Part shown: in pieces, positions 7,918 to 16,447 of the stretch
How positions within the stretch are numbered: the stretch's first letter is position 1
Layout of the letters: every line of letters starts with the position of its first letter
Source: JBBIMP01 sp037444305
GTDB lineage: Bacteria > Acidobacteriota > UBA6911
Direction of reading: 5' to 3'
Length of the DNA: 64,000 nt
NCBI GenBank assembly: GCA_037444305.1
Contig: JBBIMP010000025.1
Coordinates: forward strand, 13,684 to 77,683
Notes under the pieces: generated by a model
Seen by the model: the letters and a program-made list of their open reading frames with translations, nothing else
Databases searched by the model: none
What the model was told of the DNA's origin: nothing
Position numbers and translations under genes: made by a program

Positions 7918-9816
7918 ATGCGCCACATAATCTTTGGAACCGCGGGACACATCGACCACGGCAAGACGGCCCTGGTCGAGGCCCTAACCGGTATCGACGC
8001 CGACCGCCTCGAGGAGGAGAAGCTCCGGGGGATCACGATCGACCTGGGTTTCGCCAACCTGGATTTCGACGACGTCCAGATCGGCTTTGTCGATGTCCCG
8101 GGCCACGAGAAATTCGTCAAGAACATGCTTGCCGGTGCCGGCGGCATCGATGCCGTGCTGCTGGTGGTGGCCGCCGACGAGTCGATCATGCCGCAGACCA
8201 GGGAGCACTTCGACATCTGCCGGCTCCTGGGAATCGCGCGCGGCCTCGTGGCCGTCACTAAAATCGACACGGTCGACGAGGACCTGGTGGGGCTGGTGGC
8301 GGAAGAAGTGCGCGACGCCGTCGCCGGCTCCTTCCTCCAGGATGCGCAGATCCTTCCCGTGAGTGCGCGCAGCGGCGAGGGCATAGAAGAGCTGAAGAAA
8401 TGCCTCCGCAGAATCGCGCTCGACCTCCCCGAGCGAGCGCCGGGGCGGATCGCCCGCCTGCCCGTGGACCGCTGCTTCAGCATGAAGGGATTCGGCACCG
8501 TGGTCACCGGAACGCTCATTTCCGGCTCCCTGCGGAAGGATCAGGAGGTGGAGATCATTCCCGGCAACCGGTCATCGAGGATCCGGGGGCTGCAGGTTCA
8601 CTGGAAGACCAGCAGTCATGCGGTCGCAGGCCAGCGGACCGCAGTGAACCTTCAGGGAGTGGACCGCGCCGAGGTCGAGCGGGGCATGGTCCTGACCGTT
8701 CCCGGCATCTACCGCGCCACGCAGATAGCGGATGTCCGGTTGAATCTCCTGCCCTCCGCCGCTCCGTTGAAGAACCTCAGAAAGGTCCGCCTCCACACTG
8801 GAACCACGGAGGTGCTCGCCCGGGTTGCTTTGATCGGAACCGACGCCGTCCTTCCCGGAGAGTCCTGCTACGCGCAGCTGCGGCTCGACTACCCGGCCTT
8901 CTGCCTGCATGGCGATCCGTTCATTATTCGCAAGTTCTCCCCCGCGGTCACGATCGGCGGCGGCCGGATCCTGCATCCCCAGCCCATCAAGCACAAAGCC
9001 ACCGACGAGGAAGCCCTGGACCGGATGAAGCTCCTCGACACGGAGGATCTGCCGGCCAAAATCCCGGTATTCGTCGAGACGGGCCACGAGCGGGTGATGA
9101 GCCTGAGCGGGCTGTGCAGGCTGCTGGACGAGGAAGCGGCAAGCCTGAAGCAATTATGCTCGGGACTGGCCGAAAAGGGCCGGATACTGCTGATACCCGG
9201 TCCCGATCCTTTCCTTATGCTCCCCGAGACCGCCGAAACGCTCCACCGTGCGACGCTGTCCTGCGTGCAGGCATTTCACAGGGACTACCCGCTGCAGAAG
9301 GGGATTCCCCGGGAGGAGCTGCGCAAGCGGCTGTACGACGAACTGCCCCAGGAAGTCTTCCGCCATTGCCTCGATACGCTGGCTGCCCGGAACAAGATCG
9401 CCATCCACGAGGAGACCGTGGCACTGCACGGCCGCGAGGTACAGCTCTCGGAACATGGACAACGGCTCCGAGCGTCGATCGAGGAGGCCATCCTGAAGGG
9501 GGGATACCAGCCGCCGGCGCTGCCGGAATTGCTTGCCGCAATCGAGGCCGATCCGGCGGAGGTGCGGAAGATCTACTTCTGGATGTTGAGAGAAAAAATC
9601 CTCCTCCGGATCACGGAGGACCTGGCCTACCATCGCGAAACGCTGGAAGAGATCAAGCGCACGATCAGGGAAAGGCTTACGCCCGGTGCCCGCTTCGGGG
9701 TTGCGGATTTCAAGGACCTCTTCGACCTCACCCGCAAGCACGCCATCCCTCTCCTGGAATATCTCGACCGTGAGCGCTTCACCCGAAGGCAGGGCAACGA
9801 ACGGATCCTGCTGTAG
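7918..9816 (+). CDS. selB: Selenocysteine-specific elongation factor SelB
   Basis: A 632-aa translation factor that brings Sec-tRNA to UGA codons followed by a SECIS hairpin. The P-loop GHIDHGK is at residues 10-16, then DVPGHE, VTKIDT, and the EF-Tu-like domains II and III; the C-terminal about 250 residues look like the winged-helix repeats that bind SECIS RNA. Start at ATG 7918 (MRHIIFGTAGHIDHGK) rather than the upstream ATG 7852. Its presence implies selA, selC, selD and at least one selenoprotein elsewhere; none is seen in this window. Confidence 0.95.
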   Translation: MRHIIFGTAGHIDHGKTALVEALTGIDADRLEEEKLRGITIDLGFANLDFDDVQIGFVDVPGHEKFVKNMLAGAGGIDAVLLVVAADESIMPQTREHFDICRLLGIARGLVAVTKIDTVDEDLVGLVAEEVRDAVAGSFLQDAQILPVSARSGEGIEELKKCLRRIALDLPERAPGRIARLPVDRCFSMKGFGTVVTGTLISGSLRKDQEVEIIPGNRSSRIRGLQVHWKTSSHAVAGQRTAVNLQGVDRAEVERGMVLTVPGIYRATQIADVRLNLLPSAAPLKNLRKVRLHTGTTEVLARVALIGTDAVLPGESCYAQLRLDYPAFCLHGDPFIIRKFSPAVTIGGGRILHPQPIKHKATDEEALDRMKLLDTEDLPAKIPVFVETGHERVMSLSGLCRLLDEEAASLKQLCSGLAEKGRILLIPGPDPFLMLPETAETLHRATLSCVQAFHRDYPLQKGIPREELRKRLYDELPQEVFRHCLDTLAARNKIAIHEETVALHGREVQLSEHGQRLRASIEEAILKGGYQPPALPELLAAIEADPAEVRKIYFWMLREKILLRITEDLAYHRETLEEIKRTIRERLTPGARFGVADFKDLFDLTRKHAIPLLEYLDRERFTRRQGNERILL

Positions 9817-9820
9817 CCGT

Positions 9821-9840
9821 CCTGCCGGTGATCCGGCGGG
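9821..9840 (+). terminator. Stem-loop just after selB, no U-tract
   Basis: CCTGCCGG-TGAT-CCGGCGGG forms an 8-bp stem with one T-G wobble, four bases after the selB stop. No run of T follows, so intrinsic termination is doubtful. Confidence 0.4.
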
Positions 9841-9874
9841 GGAAGCATTCTCGCGGGCTGGCTCCGGACCGTGA

Positions 9875-9903
9875 TTGACTTGGCGGGTGCTCTAAAGTAC
9901 TCT
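9875..9903 (+). promoter_or_regulatory. Candidate promoter for tatA
   Basis: TTGACT at 9875-9880 and TACTCT at 9898-9903 are 17 bp apart, upstream of tatA. The -35 is good and the -10 is weak. Confidence 0.4.
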
Positions 9904-9937
9904 GCAGGTGGTTTTTTGCCACTTTTGGAGGTGCGTT

Positions 9938-10111
9938 ATGTTTGGCTCGCTGGGCATGCCTGAGCTCCTGATTATCCTGGTGATCGTCATCTTCATTTTC
10001 GGCGTCAACAAGATCCCGCAGCTGGGCAAAGGACTCGGCGAGGGCATCCGGAATTTCAAGTCCTCGCTGAAGGCCGGCCAGGAAGAGGCCGAGAAGGGCG
10101 ATAAGCAGTAG
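9938..10111 (+). CDS. tatA: Twin-arginine translocase subunit TatA
   Basis: A 57-aa Sec-independent translocase component that forms the size-adjustable pore for folded proteins. It has an N-terminal transmembrane helix (MPELLIILVIVIFIFG), the hinge, then an amphipathic helix (KIPQLGKGLGEGIRNFK) and a charged tail. The ATG at 9938 follows GGAGG by 7 bases. The protein is short, as TatA can be. No tatB or tatC is adjacent. Confidence 0.93.
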   Translation: MFGSLGMPELLIILVIVIFIFGVNKIPQLGKGLGEGIRNFKSSLKAGQEEAEKGDKQ

Positions 10112-10195
10112 GGACGGATATCCGGGAGAGCCGACTCGTCGCTCCCCCTCAGACGCCCCCCCCCGCACGCCCTCGCCCCTCACGCCACAGTAGCA

Positions 10196-11749
10196 TCAGC
10201 CTCCACCTGCCGGAAGTCCCCCGCCGCTTACACGGGTTCCCGGGCTTCTCATCTTGCGGCACAGCACCCTCACGCCCGCCCGCCAATCCTCGTTGATGCC
10301 GATTTTCCAGACTTCGACGGCCGGATCCATGGCCGCAAGCACCGTTTCCGTGGTGTCGTGAAAGGAGAATATGGGCGCTACCAGGTAGATCCGGGGCCGG
10401 CAGGGTGCGATTGCCAGGCCGGGGAAGTAACCCCGCCGTGCGAAATCCCCTCTGCGGCAGTGGGCGACCACGCGCCCCCAATAGTCGGTTGCCTGCAACG
10501 GGAGATCGGGGTCCGGAGCAGTTTTGAGCTCCATCACGACGAGCCTGCCCGTCCGATCCACAGACAAGATGTCCACCCTGCCCTGCAAATCCCCCAGGCA
10601 GACGGGTATCTGGGGATAAGTGAATCCGGGCAGGAGTTCCGGGAACAGGCGCGCAGCATCCTGCAGGAGGAGGCACTCCAGCCATCGCTCGGCCTGGGCA
10701 CGGTAGAAGGGGTGCGCCCGGGAGGGGCTGTCGGCGCGGCGGTAGTGCACCAGTTCCCGGACCAACGACTGCAGTTCGCCGAAGTTCTCCCCGGTCAGCG
10801 CGCACGCAGTCCTACCTATCCCGAAACTCACCCTCGTTCTCTCCGCACCTGCGGCGCGGGCAAACTCCAGTCCGCGGATCCGGAGGGAGTCATACTCACG
10901 CAGGCGCGGGTAGCATTGGATGAGTTCCGGGGCAAGCGTGACGATGCGCCGCGTGGCTCCTTGCAGCGGACTCCCGGCCGGCAAGGGCCACGAAAAATCG
11001 CGATCCTCGACCGGCTCTTCCGGTGGCTCGGATTCGACCGCCACCCAATCCCCCTCGGGGCTCCGGCTGCAGACCCGGATGAACACAGCACCGGAATCCA
11101 GCAGCCGGGCGCGGTGGTCCACGAGAGCGGATCCCGCGGCCGGGATGAGAAGCCACGTCCTGGGCGTGCCCCTCAGGAGTTTGCGCCCGGCCAGGTGTGC
11201 GCGCCAGAGGATCGCCTGTGTCAGAATCGAGGCGATGCGGGCCGGGGATAGTCCGTCGGGCGCCGACAGCAGCAGGTGGTCCTGGCCGTCGCCGCGCAGG
11301 AGCAGCCGCGGAAAGCTTCCGGACAGCGTATGAGCAGGATCTCCCCGGTGTTCGGCGCGGATCACCCGGCTGTGCGGGAGTTCGCGCTCGGCCCACCGCC
11401 GCATCGCTGCCAGGAGATCCTCTCTGGGCGCGAGCCGACCGCGCGCGGGGCGCTGCCAGACCAATTGGATTTCTTCCGCGAAAGGGCGCCGCCGGTGGCC
11501 GATCCGCAGGCGCGCCCCCCAGGATTCGATCCGGACGGCGGCAACCGGATAGACTCCCGCGGCCGGGCCGCGCCGCAACCGAAGCCGGATCCGGTTGCCG
11601 CGAATCCGCCAGTCGGCCCGCGCATCTTGCCAGGAGCCCACATCCAGGCCCCGCAGGATGAGCCGTGTGAGCGGTGCGTCTCTCGCCACGTGTTCAAGCA
11701 GGGCGCGGGCGCGCCGAACGTGCGCCCACATGCAACCGCCTTTCGTCAT
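10196..11749 (-). CDS. PD-(D/E)XK nuclease-like protein, uncharacterised
   Basis: A 517-aa soluble, very Arg-rich protein with no named family recognised. The C-terminal third looks like a PD-(D/E)XK nuclease core: a helix with glutamates (QAERWLECLLL), then GRVDIL (D393), a turn, and VVMELK (E407, K409), followed by a helix containing QATDYWGRVVAH. The N-terminal 330 residues have no motif I can name. ATG 11749 has GAGG seven bases upstream. It stands alone between tatA (convergent) and an enoyl-CoA hydratase (divergent). Catalytic assignment is inference from motif spacing. Confidence 0.6.
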   Translation of the reverse strand: MTKGGCMWAHVRRARALLEHVARDAPLTRLILRGLDVGSWQDARADWRIRGNRIRLRLRRGPAAGVYPVAAVRIESWGARLRIGHRRRPFAEEIQLVWQRPARGRLAPREDLLAAMRRWAERELPHSRVIRAEHRGDPAHTLSGSFPRLLLRGDGQDHLLLSAPDGLSPARIASILTQAILWRAHLAGRKLLRGTPRTWLLIPAAGSALVDHRARLLDSGAVFIRVCSRSPEGDWVAVESEPPEEPVEDRDFSWPLPAGSPLQGATRRIVTLAPELIQCYPRLREYDSLRIRGLEFARAAGAERTRVSFGIGRTACALTGENFGELQSLVRELVHYRRADSPSRAHPFYRAQAERWLECLLLQDAARLFPELLPGFTYPQIPVCLGDLQGRVDILSVDRTGRLVVMELKTAPDPDLPLQATDYWGRVVAHCRRGDFARRGYFPGLAIAPCRPRIYLVAPIFSFHDTTETVLAAMDPAVEVWKIGINEDWRAGVRVLCRKMRSPGTRVSGGGLPAGGG

Positions 11750-11871
11750 ACGGAAACCTCGACCGCGGACCGGGCGCGCGAAACGCTATCGCCACGCCGG
11801 CTGCGGCGCGCTCCTCCGTATAGTTTTTCGAGCCATGGCAGTATTTCAAAACTGTGCTACATTAGGTCGCC

Positions 11872-12642
11872 ATGAACGAACCCGAATTCGTGACCCTGAA
11901 ACTCGAAGCGCACGCAGCCCGCATCGCCCTGCGCCGGCCGCCGCTGAACTTCCTGAGTATGAGCCTGCTGAGGCAATTCGAGCAGTGCCTGGACAGACTG
12001 GGGGACAGCCCGGCCTGCAATGCCCTCGTAATAGATTCGGACATACCCGCCTTCAGCGCCGGCGTGGACATGTCGGAACACAACCGGGAAACGGTCTTTC
12101 TCCTCCTCGAGCAGTATCACGCGGTGGCGCGGACGCTGAGCAGTTTTCCCAGGCCCACGATCGCCGTGGCGCGGGGTGTGGCCCTCGGGGCGGGCAACGA
12201 GCTGATTGCCTGCTGCGATTTCGTGCTGGCCTCCGACAAGGCAACCTTCGGGCAGCCCGAGATCAAGGTCGGTGCAATCCCTTCCCTGGCGCCACTGCTT
12301 CTGCCCGAGGTCATCGGCCAGAGGCGCGCACTGCAGATGATGCTCACGGGGGAGCTGATCGACGCGGGAGAGGCGGAGCGGATCGGCCTGATCCACAAGG
12401 CGGTTCCCGAAGACAGGCTTTCAGCCGAGGTGGACGGGCTGGTTGCGAAGCTCGCGGGTCTATCGCGGGCGGTCCTCGAGGTCGCCCTCCAGACGGCGCG
12501 CATGGTCCGGCGGAAACGGTTCGAGGAGCTTCTCCGCGATATCGAATCGCTCTATCTCAATCAGCTGATGGACCTGGAGGATGCGCTTGAGGGAATACGC
12601 GCATTCCTCGAAAAGCGCCCGCCGCTGTGGAAGAACCGCTGA
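11872..12642 (+). CDS. Enoyl-CoA hydratase/isomerase family protein
   Basis: A 256-aa crotonase-fold protein. Oxyanion-hole segments are AFSAGVDMSEH and ARGVALGAGNELIACCDFVLAS, followed by FGQPEIKVGAIPSLAPLLLPEVIGQRRA. The N-terminal RPPLNFLSMSLL resembles subgroups such as cyclohexadienecarbonyl-CoA hydratase of anaerobic aromatic degradation, but substrate cannot be fixed. The usual catalytic Glu of the second loop falls at the PEIKVG position. It is not in an operon with other acyl-CoA genes. Confidence 0.8.
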   Translation: MNEPEFVTLKLEAHAARIALRRPPLNFLSMSLLRQFEQCLDRLGDSPACNALVIDSDIPAFSAGVDMSEHNRETVFLLLEQYHAVARTLSSFPRPTIAVARGVALGAGNELIACCDFVLASDKATFGQPEIKVGAIPSLAPLLLPEVIGQRRALQMMLTGELIDAGEAERIGLIHKAVPEDRLSAEVDGLVAKLAGLSRAVLEVALQTARMVRRKRFEELLRDIESLYLNQLMDLEDALEGIRAFLEKRPPLWKNR

Positions 12643-12680
12643 TCCCATTTGGGATCGGCCGCAAGGGGACGGCGCGTCCC
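12641..12680. terminator. Two stem-loops between convergent genes
   Basis: GATCCCA-TT-TGGGATC (12641-12656) overlaps the hydratase stop, and GGGACG-GCG-CGTCCC (12666-12680) follows. Both are perfect; neither has a T-run. They sit between the convergent hydratase and cutA genes. Confidence 0.4.
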
Positions 12681-12704
12681 GATCCGTCCAGCCGGCCGGC
12701 AGAC

Positions 12705-13022
12705 TCACCCGGAAACCTGCTCGGACAGCCACCGCAGATAAGCCGCATCCCCCGCCGCAATGGGCACGGCGACCACTTCCGGCACCTGGTACGTGTGCAG
12801 TTCGCGGATCCGATCCCGTACTGCTTCAAACCTCTCGGCCGTCGTCTTGATGATCAGCAGGCGCTCGGCGTCGTCGCAGATTCTGCCTTCCCATCGATAG
12901 ATGGAGCGTACCGACGGCAGGATGCTGACACAGGCCGCCTCCCTGTTTTCCACCAGCGCAGAGGCGAGCTTCTTTGCCAGGTCGTCGGAATCGGCCGTTG
13001 TCAGAACCAGAATTTCGTTCAT
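12705..13022 (-). CDS. cutA: Divalent-cation tolerance protein CutA
   Basis: A 105-aa CutA1 protein, a PII-like trimer. Family segments are present: ILVLTTADSDDLAKKLA, REAACVSILPSVRSIYRWEG, LIIKTTAERFEAVRDRIRELHTYQVPEVVAVPI. Linked by genetics to copper tolerance, though its biochemical role is unsettled. Complete and of normal length. Confidence 0.95.
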   Translation of the reverse strand: MNEILVLTTADSDDLAKKLASALVENREAACVSILPSVRSIYRWEGRICDDAERLLIIKTTAERFEAVRDRIRELHTYQVPEVVAVPIAAGDAAYLRWLSEQVSG

Positions 13023-13120
13023 TTTGACCGCGACAATGGAAAAGTGTTTGCACCTGCGCAGCGAGCGTAAGTATCATGCGGTTGCAGGGCGGCCGTCAAC
13101 GATCATCTCCTGGAACCGCG

Positions 13121-13456
13121 ATGGGACAGAGAAGAAGCAAAGTCTCACACACGCGAGAGCTCGGCTTCATCATCTGCCTCGCCTTGACGATCCTGCTGGC
13201 GGCGATCGGGCTCATCGGCCCGGGCGGCTACCTGGAGATGAAGAGGGCCGAGCGTGAACTGGAGGCCCTCCGCGCCAGAGTGGCGGCCCGGGAGCGGGCC
13301 AACCGCAAGCTGATGGGCGCCGTCAGAGCGCTGGAAACCGATCCCCACGCCGTGGAGCGCCAGGCCCGCGAGCAGGGATATGCCCGCCCCGGGGAACTGG
13401 TTCAGGAAGTGACGCCGCCGCCCTCCTCGCAAGCCAAGCCGCCCGCGCCGCGGTAA
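13121..13456 (+). CDS. FtsB/DivIC-type septum formation initiator protein
   Basis: A 111-aa bitopic protein: short basic cytoplasmic N-terminus, one transmembrane helix (LGFIICLALTILLAAIGLIGP), a coiled coil (MKRAERELEALRARVAARERANRKL), then DPHAVERQAREQGYARPGELV and a Pro-rich tail. This matches FtsB/DivIC, which pairs with FtsL/FtsQ in the divisome. ATG 13121 chosen; the frame opens at 13076 with no added domain. It is isolated from other division genes here. Confidence 0.8.
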   Translation: MGQRRSKVSHTRELGFIICLALTILLAAIGLIGPGGYLEMKRAERELEALRARVAARERANRKLMGAVRALETDPHAVERQAREQGYARPGELVQEVTPPPSSQAKPPAPR

Positions 13457-13547
13457 GTGCCGCCCGCGCCACGATCCCGCAATGCTTGGGCGTGTGCGCA
13501 TTGCCGCCTGCGCTCCGCAATGGTGGAACGCGCGGCGGCGCAACCGA

Positions 13548-14822
13548 TCAAGCATGCCAGACGGGCTTCCCGCCCACGATGGTCATGACCGGGCCGCCGC
13601 GCAGCTTCCAGCCTTCGAAGGGCGTGTTCCGGCTCTTCGACAGAAAACCGCTCGAGCGCACCTCGGTCTTCAAATCCGGATCCAGTACGGTAATGTCCGC
13701 CTTCGCTCCCTGGGCGAGCGTGCCACCGTCCAGGCGAAGGATGCGCGCCGGGTTCGTGGAGAAAGCGCGGACCATGCGGTCAAGCCGGAGTTTGCCCGGC
13801 CTTACGAGGCGATCCATGATCAGGCTCACAGCTGTTTCCAGCCCCACGATCCCGAAGGGCGCCCGATCATATTCGAGCATCTTGTCGTTGATATTGTGGG
13901 GGGCGTGATCCGTGGCAATCGCGTCTATGTAGCCCGCGGCCAGCCCTCTCACGAGTGCGGCGACATCCTCCTCCGACCGCAGCGGAGGATTCATCTTGGT
14001 GTTGGTGTCGTAGGATTCGACCGCGGCTTCGGTCAGCAGCAAATGGTGCGGCGTCACCTCGCAGGTAAGGGCGATCCCCTCCTTTTTCGCGCGCCGGACG
14101 ATTTCCAGCGAGTTGCGCGTGCTGAGGTGCGCAATGTGGATACGGGCACCCGTCAGTCCGCCGAGGATGGCGTCGCGCGAAACCTGCACCTCCTCTGCGG
14201 CGCGGTTGAGGCCGCGCAGGCCCAGCAGTGTGGAGTAGTACCCTTCGTTCATGCTGCCCCCGGCAGCCAGCTCCCGGTCTTCGCAGTGGTCGATCACCGG
14301 AAGCTCGAACAGCCGGGAATACTCCATTGCCCGGCGCATCACCTGGGCGTTCTGTACCGGCCTGCCGTCGTCGCTGATCGCCACAATTCCAGCCCGGTGC
14401 ATCTCGCCGATCTCCGCGAGCGTCTCCCCGGCGCTCCCCTTGGTGATGGCGCCGATGGGGAAGACGGCGATTTTCGACACTTCCCGCGCTCTCTTCAAGA
14501 TGTACGCCGTCACGGCTTCGGAGTCGTTGACGGGCTGCGTGTTGGGCATACAGGCAACCGCAGTGAAGCCGCCCCGGGCCGCGGCCGCCGTTCCCGACTC
14601 GATGGTCTCCGAGTCTTCCCTGCCCGGCTCCCGCAGGTGGGTGTGCATGTCGATGAATCCGGGAGCCACAATGAGCCCGCGGGCATCGATCTCCTTCCGG
14701 CCCTTTTTCCGGATGCGCCCTGCAATTTCGGCGATTCTGCCGCCGGAGATTCCCACGTCCGCCACCTGGTCGAACTCGCGGGAAGGATCGATCACTCTGG
14801 CCTGCCTCAGTATTAGGTCCAT
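13548..14822 (-). CDS. pyrC: Dihydroorotase (class I)
   Basis: A 424-aa zinc amidohydrolase that cyclises carbamoyl aspartate in pyrimidine synthesis. The metal site is visible as GFIDMHTHLREPG, then DHCED, HIAHLSTRNS and ATDHAPHN. It is five bases downstream of pyrB, so it is the third gene of pyrR-pyrB-pyrC. Full length with no missing metal ligand. Confidence 0.97.
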   Translation of the reverse strand: MDLILRQARVIDPSREFDQVADVGISGGRIAEIAGRIRKKGRKEIDARGLIVAPGFIDMHTHLREPGREDSETIESGTAAAARGGFTAVACMPNTQPVNDSEAVTAYILKRAREVSKIAVFPIGAITKGSAGETLAEIGEMHRAGIVAISDDGRPVQNAQVMRRAMEYSRLFELPVIDHCEDRELAAGGSMNEGYYSTLLGLRGLNRAAEEVQVSRDAILGGLTGARIHIAHLSTRNSLEIVRRAKKEGIALTCEVTPHHLLLTEAAVESYDTNTKMNPPLRSEEDVAALVRGLAAGYIDAIATDHAPHNINDKMLEYDRAPFGIVGLETAVSLIMDRLVRPGKLRLDRMVRAFSTNPARILRLDGGTLAQGAKADITVLDPDLKTEVRSSGFLSKSRNTPFEGWKLRGGPVMTIVGGKPVWHA

Positions 14823-14826
14823 GTCT

Positions 14827-15777
14827 TTATTCGGATTTAGTTTCAGGTTTCAGGCCCTTGTTGCCCGCCAGCAGGTAGAGCACCGCCATCCTTATCGCCA
14901 CGCCGTTGGCGACCTGATCCAGGATAACGGAGCCGGGGGCATCTGCCACATCGGAGTCGATTTCAACTCCCCTGTTCATGGGGCCCGGATGCATCACTAT
15001 GGTGTCTTTGCCCGCGAGTCGCATCCGCTCCCGCGTCAGACCGAAGAAGTTATAGTACTCCCTGGTCGAGGGCACGAACGCTTCGTGCTGGCGCTCGGTC
15101 TGCACCCGCAGCATCATCACGACTTCGGCCCCGTCCAGGGCCTCCTCCATGCGCCCGGTTATCCTCGCGCCCAGCCTGGCAAAATCCGCCGGGATGAGCG
15201 TTGGAGGCGAGCAGGCCCAGACTTCCGCTTTCATTTTGCGAAACAGGTCAATGCCCGAGCGCGCCACGCGGCTGTGCGCGATGTCCCCAATGATGGCGAT
15301 CTTGAGACCGGCCAGCCGCTTCTTGTGCTCGCGGATGGTCAGAGCATCCAGCAGCGCCTGGGTGGGGTGCTCGTGCATCCCGTCCCCGGCGTTAATGATC
15401 GAGGAGCGGCAGGCGCGGGCCAGCATGTGCGGGGCTCCCGCCGAGGAATGCCGGATCACGATGATGTCCGGCGCCATGGCCTCGAGGTTTTGTGCGGTGT
15501 CCAGGAGGGTTTCCCCCTTGGTCACGCTGCTGGTCGAGGCCGTAAAATTGAGGATGTCGGCGCTCAACCGCTTTTCGGCCAGCTCGAAGCTGAGCCGCGT
15601 GCGGGTCGACGGTTCGAAGAAGAGGTTGATGACGGTCTTGCCCCGAAGCGTCGGAACTTTTTTGACCGGGCGCTCCGCAACCTGCTTCAGGGCGGCGGCC
15701 GTGTCCAGGATGAGCTGTATCTCATCCGCCGTAAGCTGCGCAATGCCGACGAGGTCCTTGTGTTTGAAGGATGTCAT
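14827..15777 (-). CDS. pyrB: Aspartate carbamoyltransferase catalytic subunit
   Basis: A 316-aa enzyme joining carbamoyl phosphate and aspartate. The carbamoyl-phosphate loop FEPSTRTRLSFE, TSSVTKGE, HEHPTQALLDALT, and VMHPGPMNRGVEI are all present. No pyrI regulatory gene is seen. Expressed with pyrR and pyrC. Confidence 0.97.
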   Translation of the reverse strand: MTSFKHKDLVGIAQLTADEIQLILDTAAALKQVAERPVKKVPTLRGKTVINLFFEPSTRTRLSFELAEKRLSADILNFTASTSSVTKGETLLDTAQNLEAMAPDIIVIRHSSAGAPHMLARACRSSIINAGDGMHEHPTQALLDALTIREHKKRLAGLKIAIIGDIAHSRVARSGIDLFRKMKAEVWACSPPTLIPADFARLGARITGRMEEALDGAEVVMMLRVQTERQHEAFVPSTREYYNFFGLTRERMRLAGKDTIVMHPGPMNRGVEIDSDVADAPGSVILDQVANGVAIRMAVLYLLAGNKGLKPETKSE

Positions 15778-15793
15778 GTCTTTTCCGTTCCGC

Positions 15794-16342
15794 TCAGGGC
15801 TTTTTCACGATGACGACTCTCTCCTCGCCGTCCTCCTCCATCAACCGGACCTCCACGATCTCGTTCTCGGTCGTCTGGACGGTCTTGCCGACATAATCGG
15901 CCTGGATCGGAAGTTCCCGGTGGCCACGGTCGATGAGCACCGCCAGCTGCACGCGCTTTGGGCGCCCGAGGTCGATCAGACCGTCGAGAGCCGCACGGAT
16001 CGTCCGGCCCGTGTACAGCACGTCGTCCACCAATACCAGGCTCCGGTCGTTGATGTCGAAATCGATCGCCGTCTCCCGCAACACGGGCCGGCTGCCGACC
16101 GTGCTCAGGTCATCGCGATACAGCGTGATGTCCAGTATGCCCTGCGGTACGGGGCGATCCAGGATCCGGCCCAGCTTTTCGCAGAGACGCTCCGCCAGAT
16201 GCACACCCCTCCTGCGGATGCCGATGATGGCAAATTCCTCCACCGTCCGCAGGTTTTCCACGATTTCCGCCGCGATCCTCGACAGGGCCAGGTCCATCCC
16301 CGCCCGGTCCATGACCGGCTTTCCGTCGACCGTTTTCATCAT
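15794..16342 (-). CDS. pyrR: PyrR regulator / uracil phosphoribosyltransferase
   Basis: A 182-aa PRTase-fold protein. The PRPP loop LVLVDDVLYTGRTIRAALD, the IIGIRRRGVHLAERL segment and DITLYRDDLS are typical of PyrR, which in Firmicutes binds pyr leader RNA. The two ATGs at 16342 and 16339 are both possible; the long frame upstream to 17299 is a shadow of pyrK. No anti-antiterminator RNA was recognised in the 105-bp region ahead of it. First gene of pyrR-pyrB-pyrC. Confidence 0.93.
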   Translation of the reverse strand: MMKTVDGKPVMDRAGMDLALSRIAAEIVENLRTVEEFAIIGIRRRGVHLAERLCEKLGRILDRPVPQGILDITLYRDDLSTVGSRPVLRETAIDFDINDRSLVLVDDVLYTGRTIRAALDGLIDLGRPKRVQLAVLIDRGHRELPIQADYVGKTVQTTENEIVEVRLMEEDGEERVVIVKKP

Positions 16343-16364
16343 TTCTCTAGCCCCCGGGACTGAA

Positions 16365-16393
16365 TTGAGTGCTGGATAGCGCGGCGATATTAT
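16365..16393 (+). promoter_or_regulatory. Predicted pyrKDF promoter
   Basis: TTGAGT at 16365-16370 and TATTAT at 16388-16393, 17 bp apart, fit a sigma-70 promoter reading toward pyrK. Its -10 occupies nearly the same bases as the -10 of the opposite promoter. Confidence 0.6.
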
Positions 16394-16415
16394 CACACGG
16401 AAAAATGCGTTGCAA
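16387..16415 (-). promoter_or_regulatory. Predicted pyrRBC promoter
   Basis: On the minus strand TTGCAA (16410-16415) and TAATAT (16387-16392) are spaced 17 bp, reading toward pyrR. The start point would fall near 16380, giving a leader of about 38 nt. Confidence 0.6.
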
Positions 16416-16447
16416 ACCTCGACTTCGATCCGGTAACTTACTGCGGT

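Noticed and set aside
8400..9773. 457-aa plus-strand frame inside selB
   Set aside because: Alternate frame of selB, Arg/Pro-rich, no domain.
16343..16447. PyrR-type RNA attenuator ahead of pyrR or pyrK
   Set aside because: No conserved binding loop or terminator/antiterminator pair could be drawn in the short leaders.
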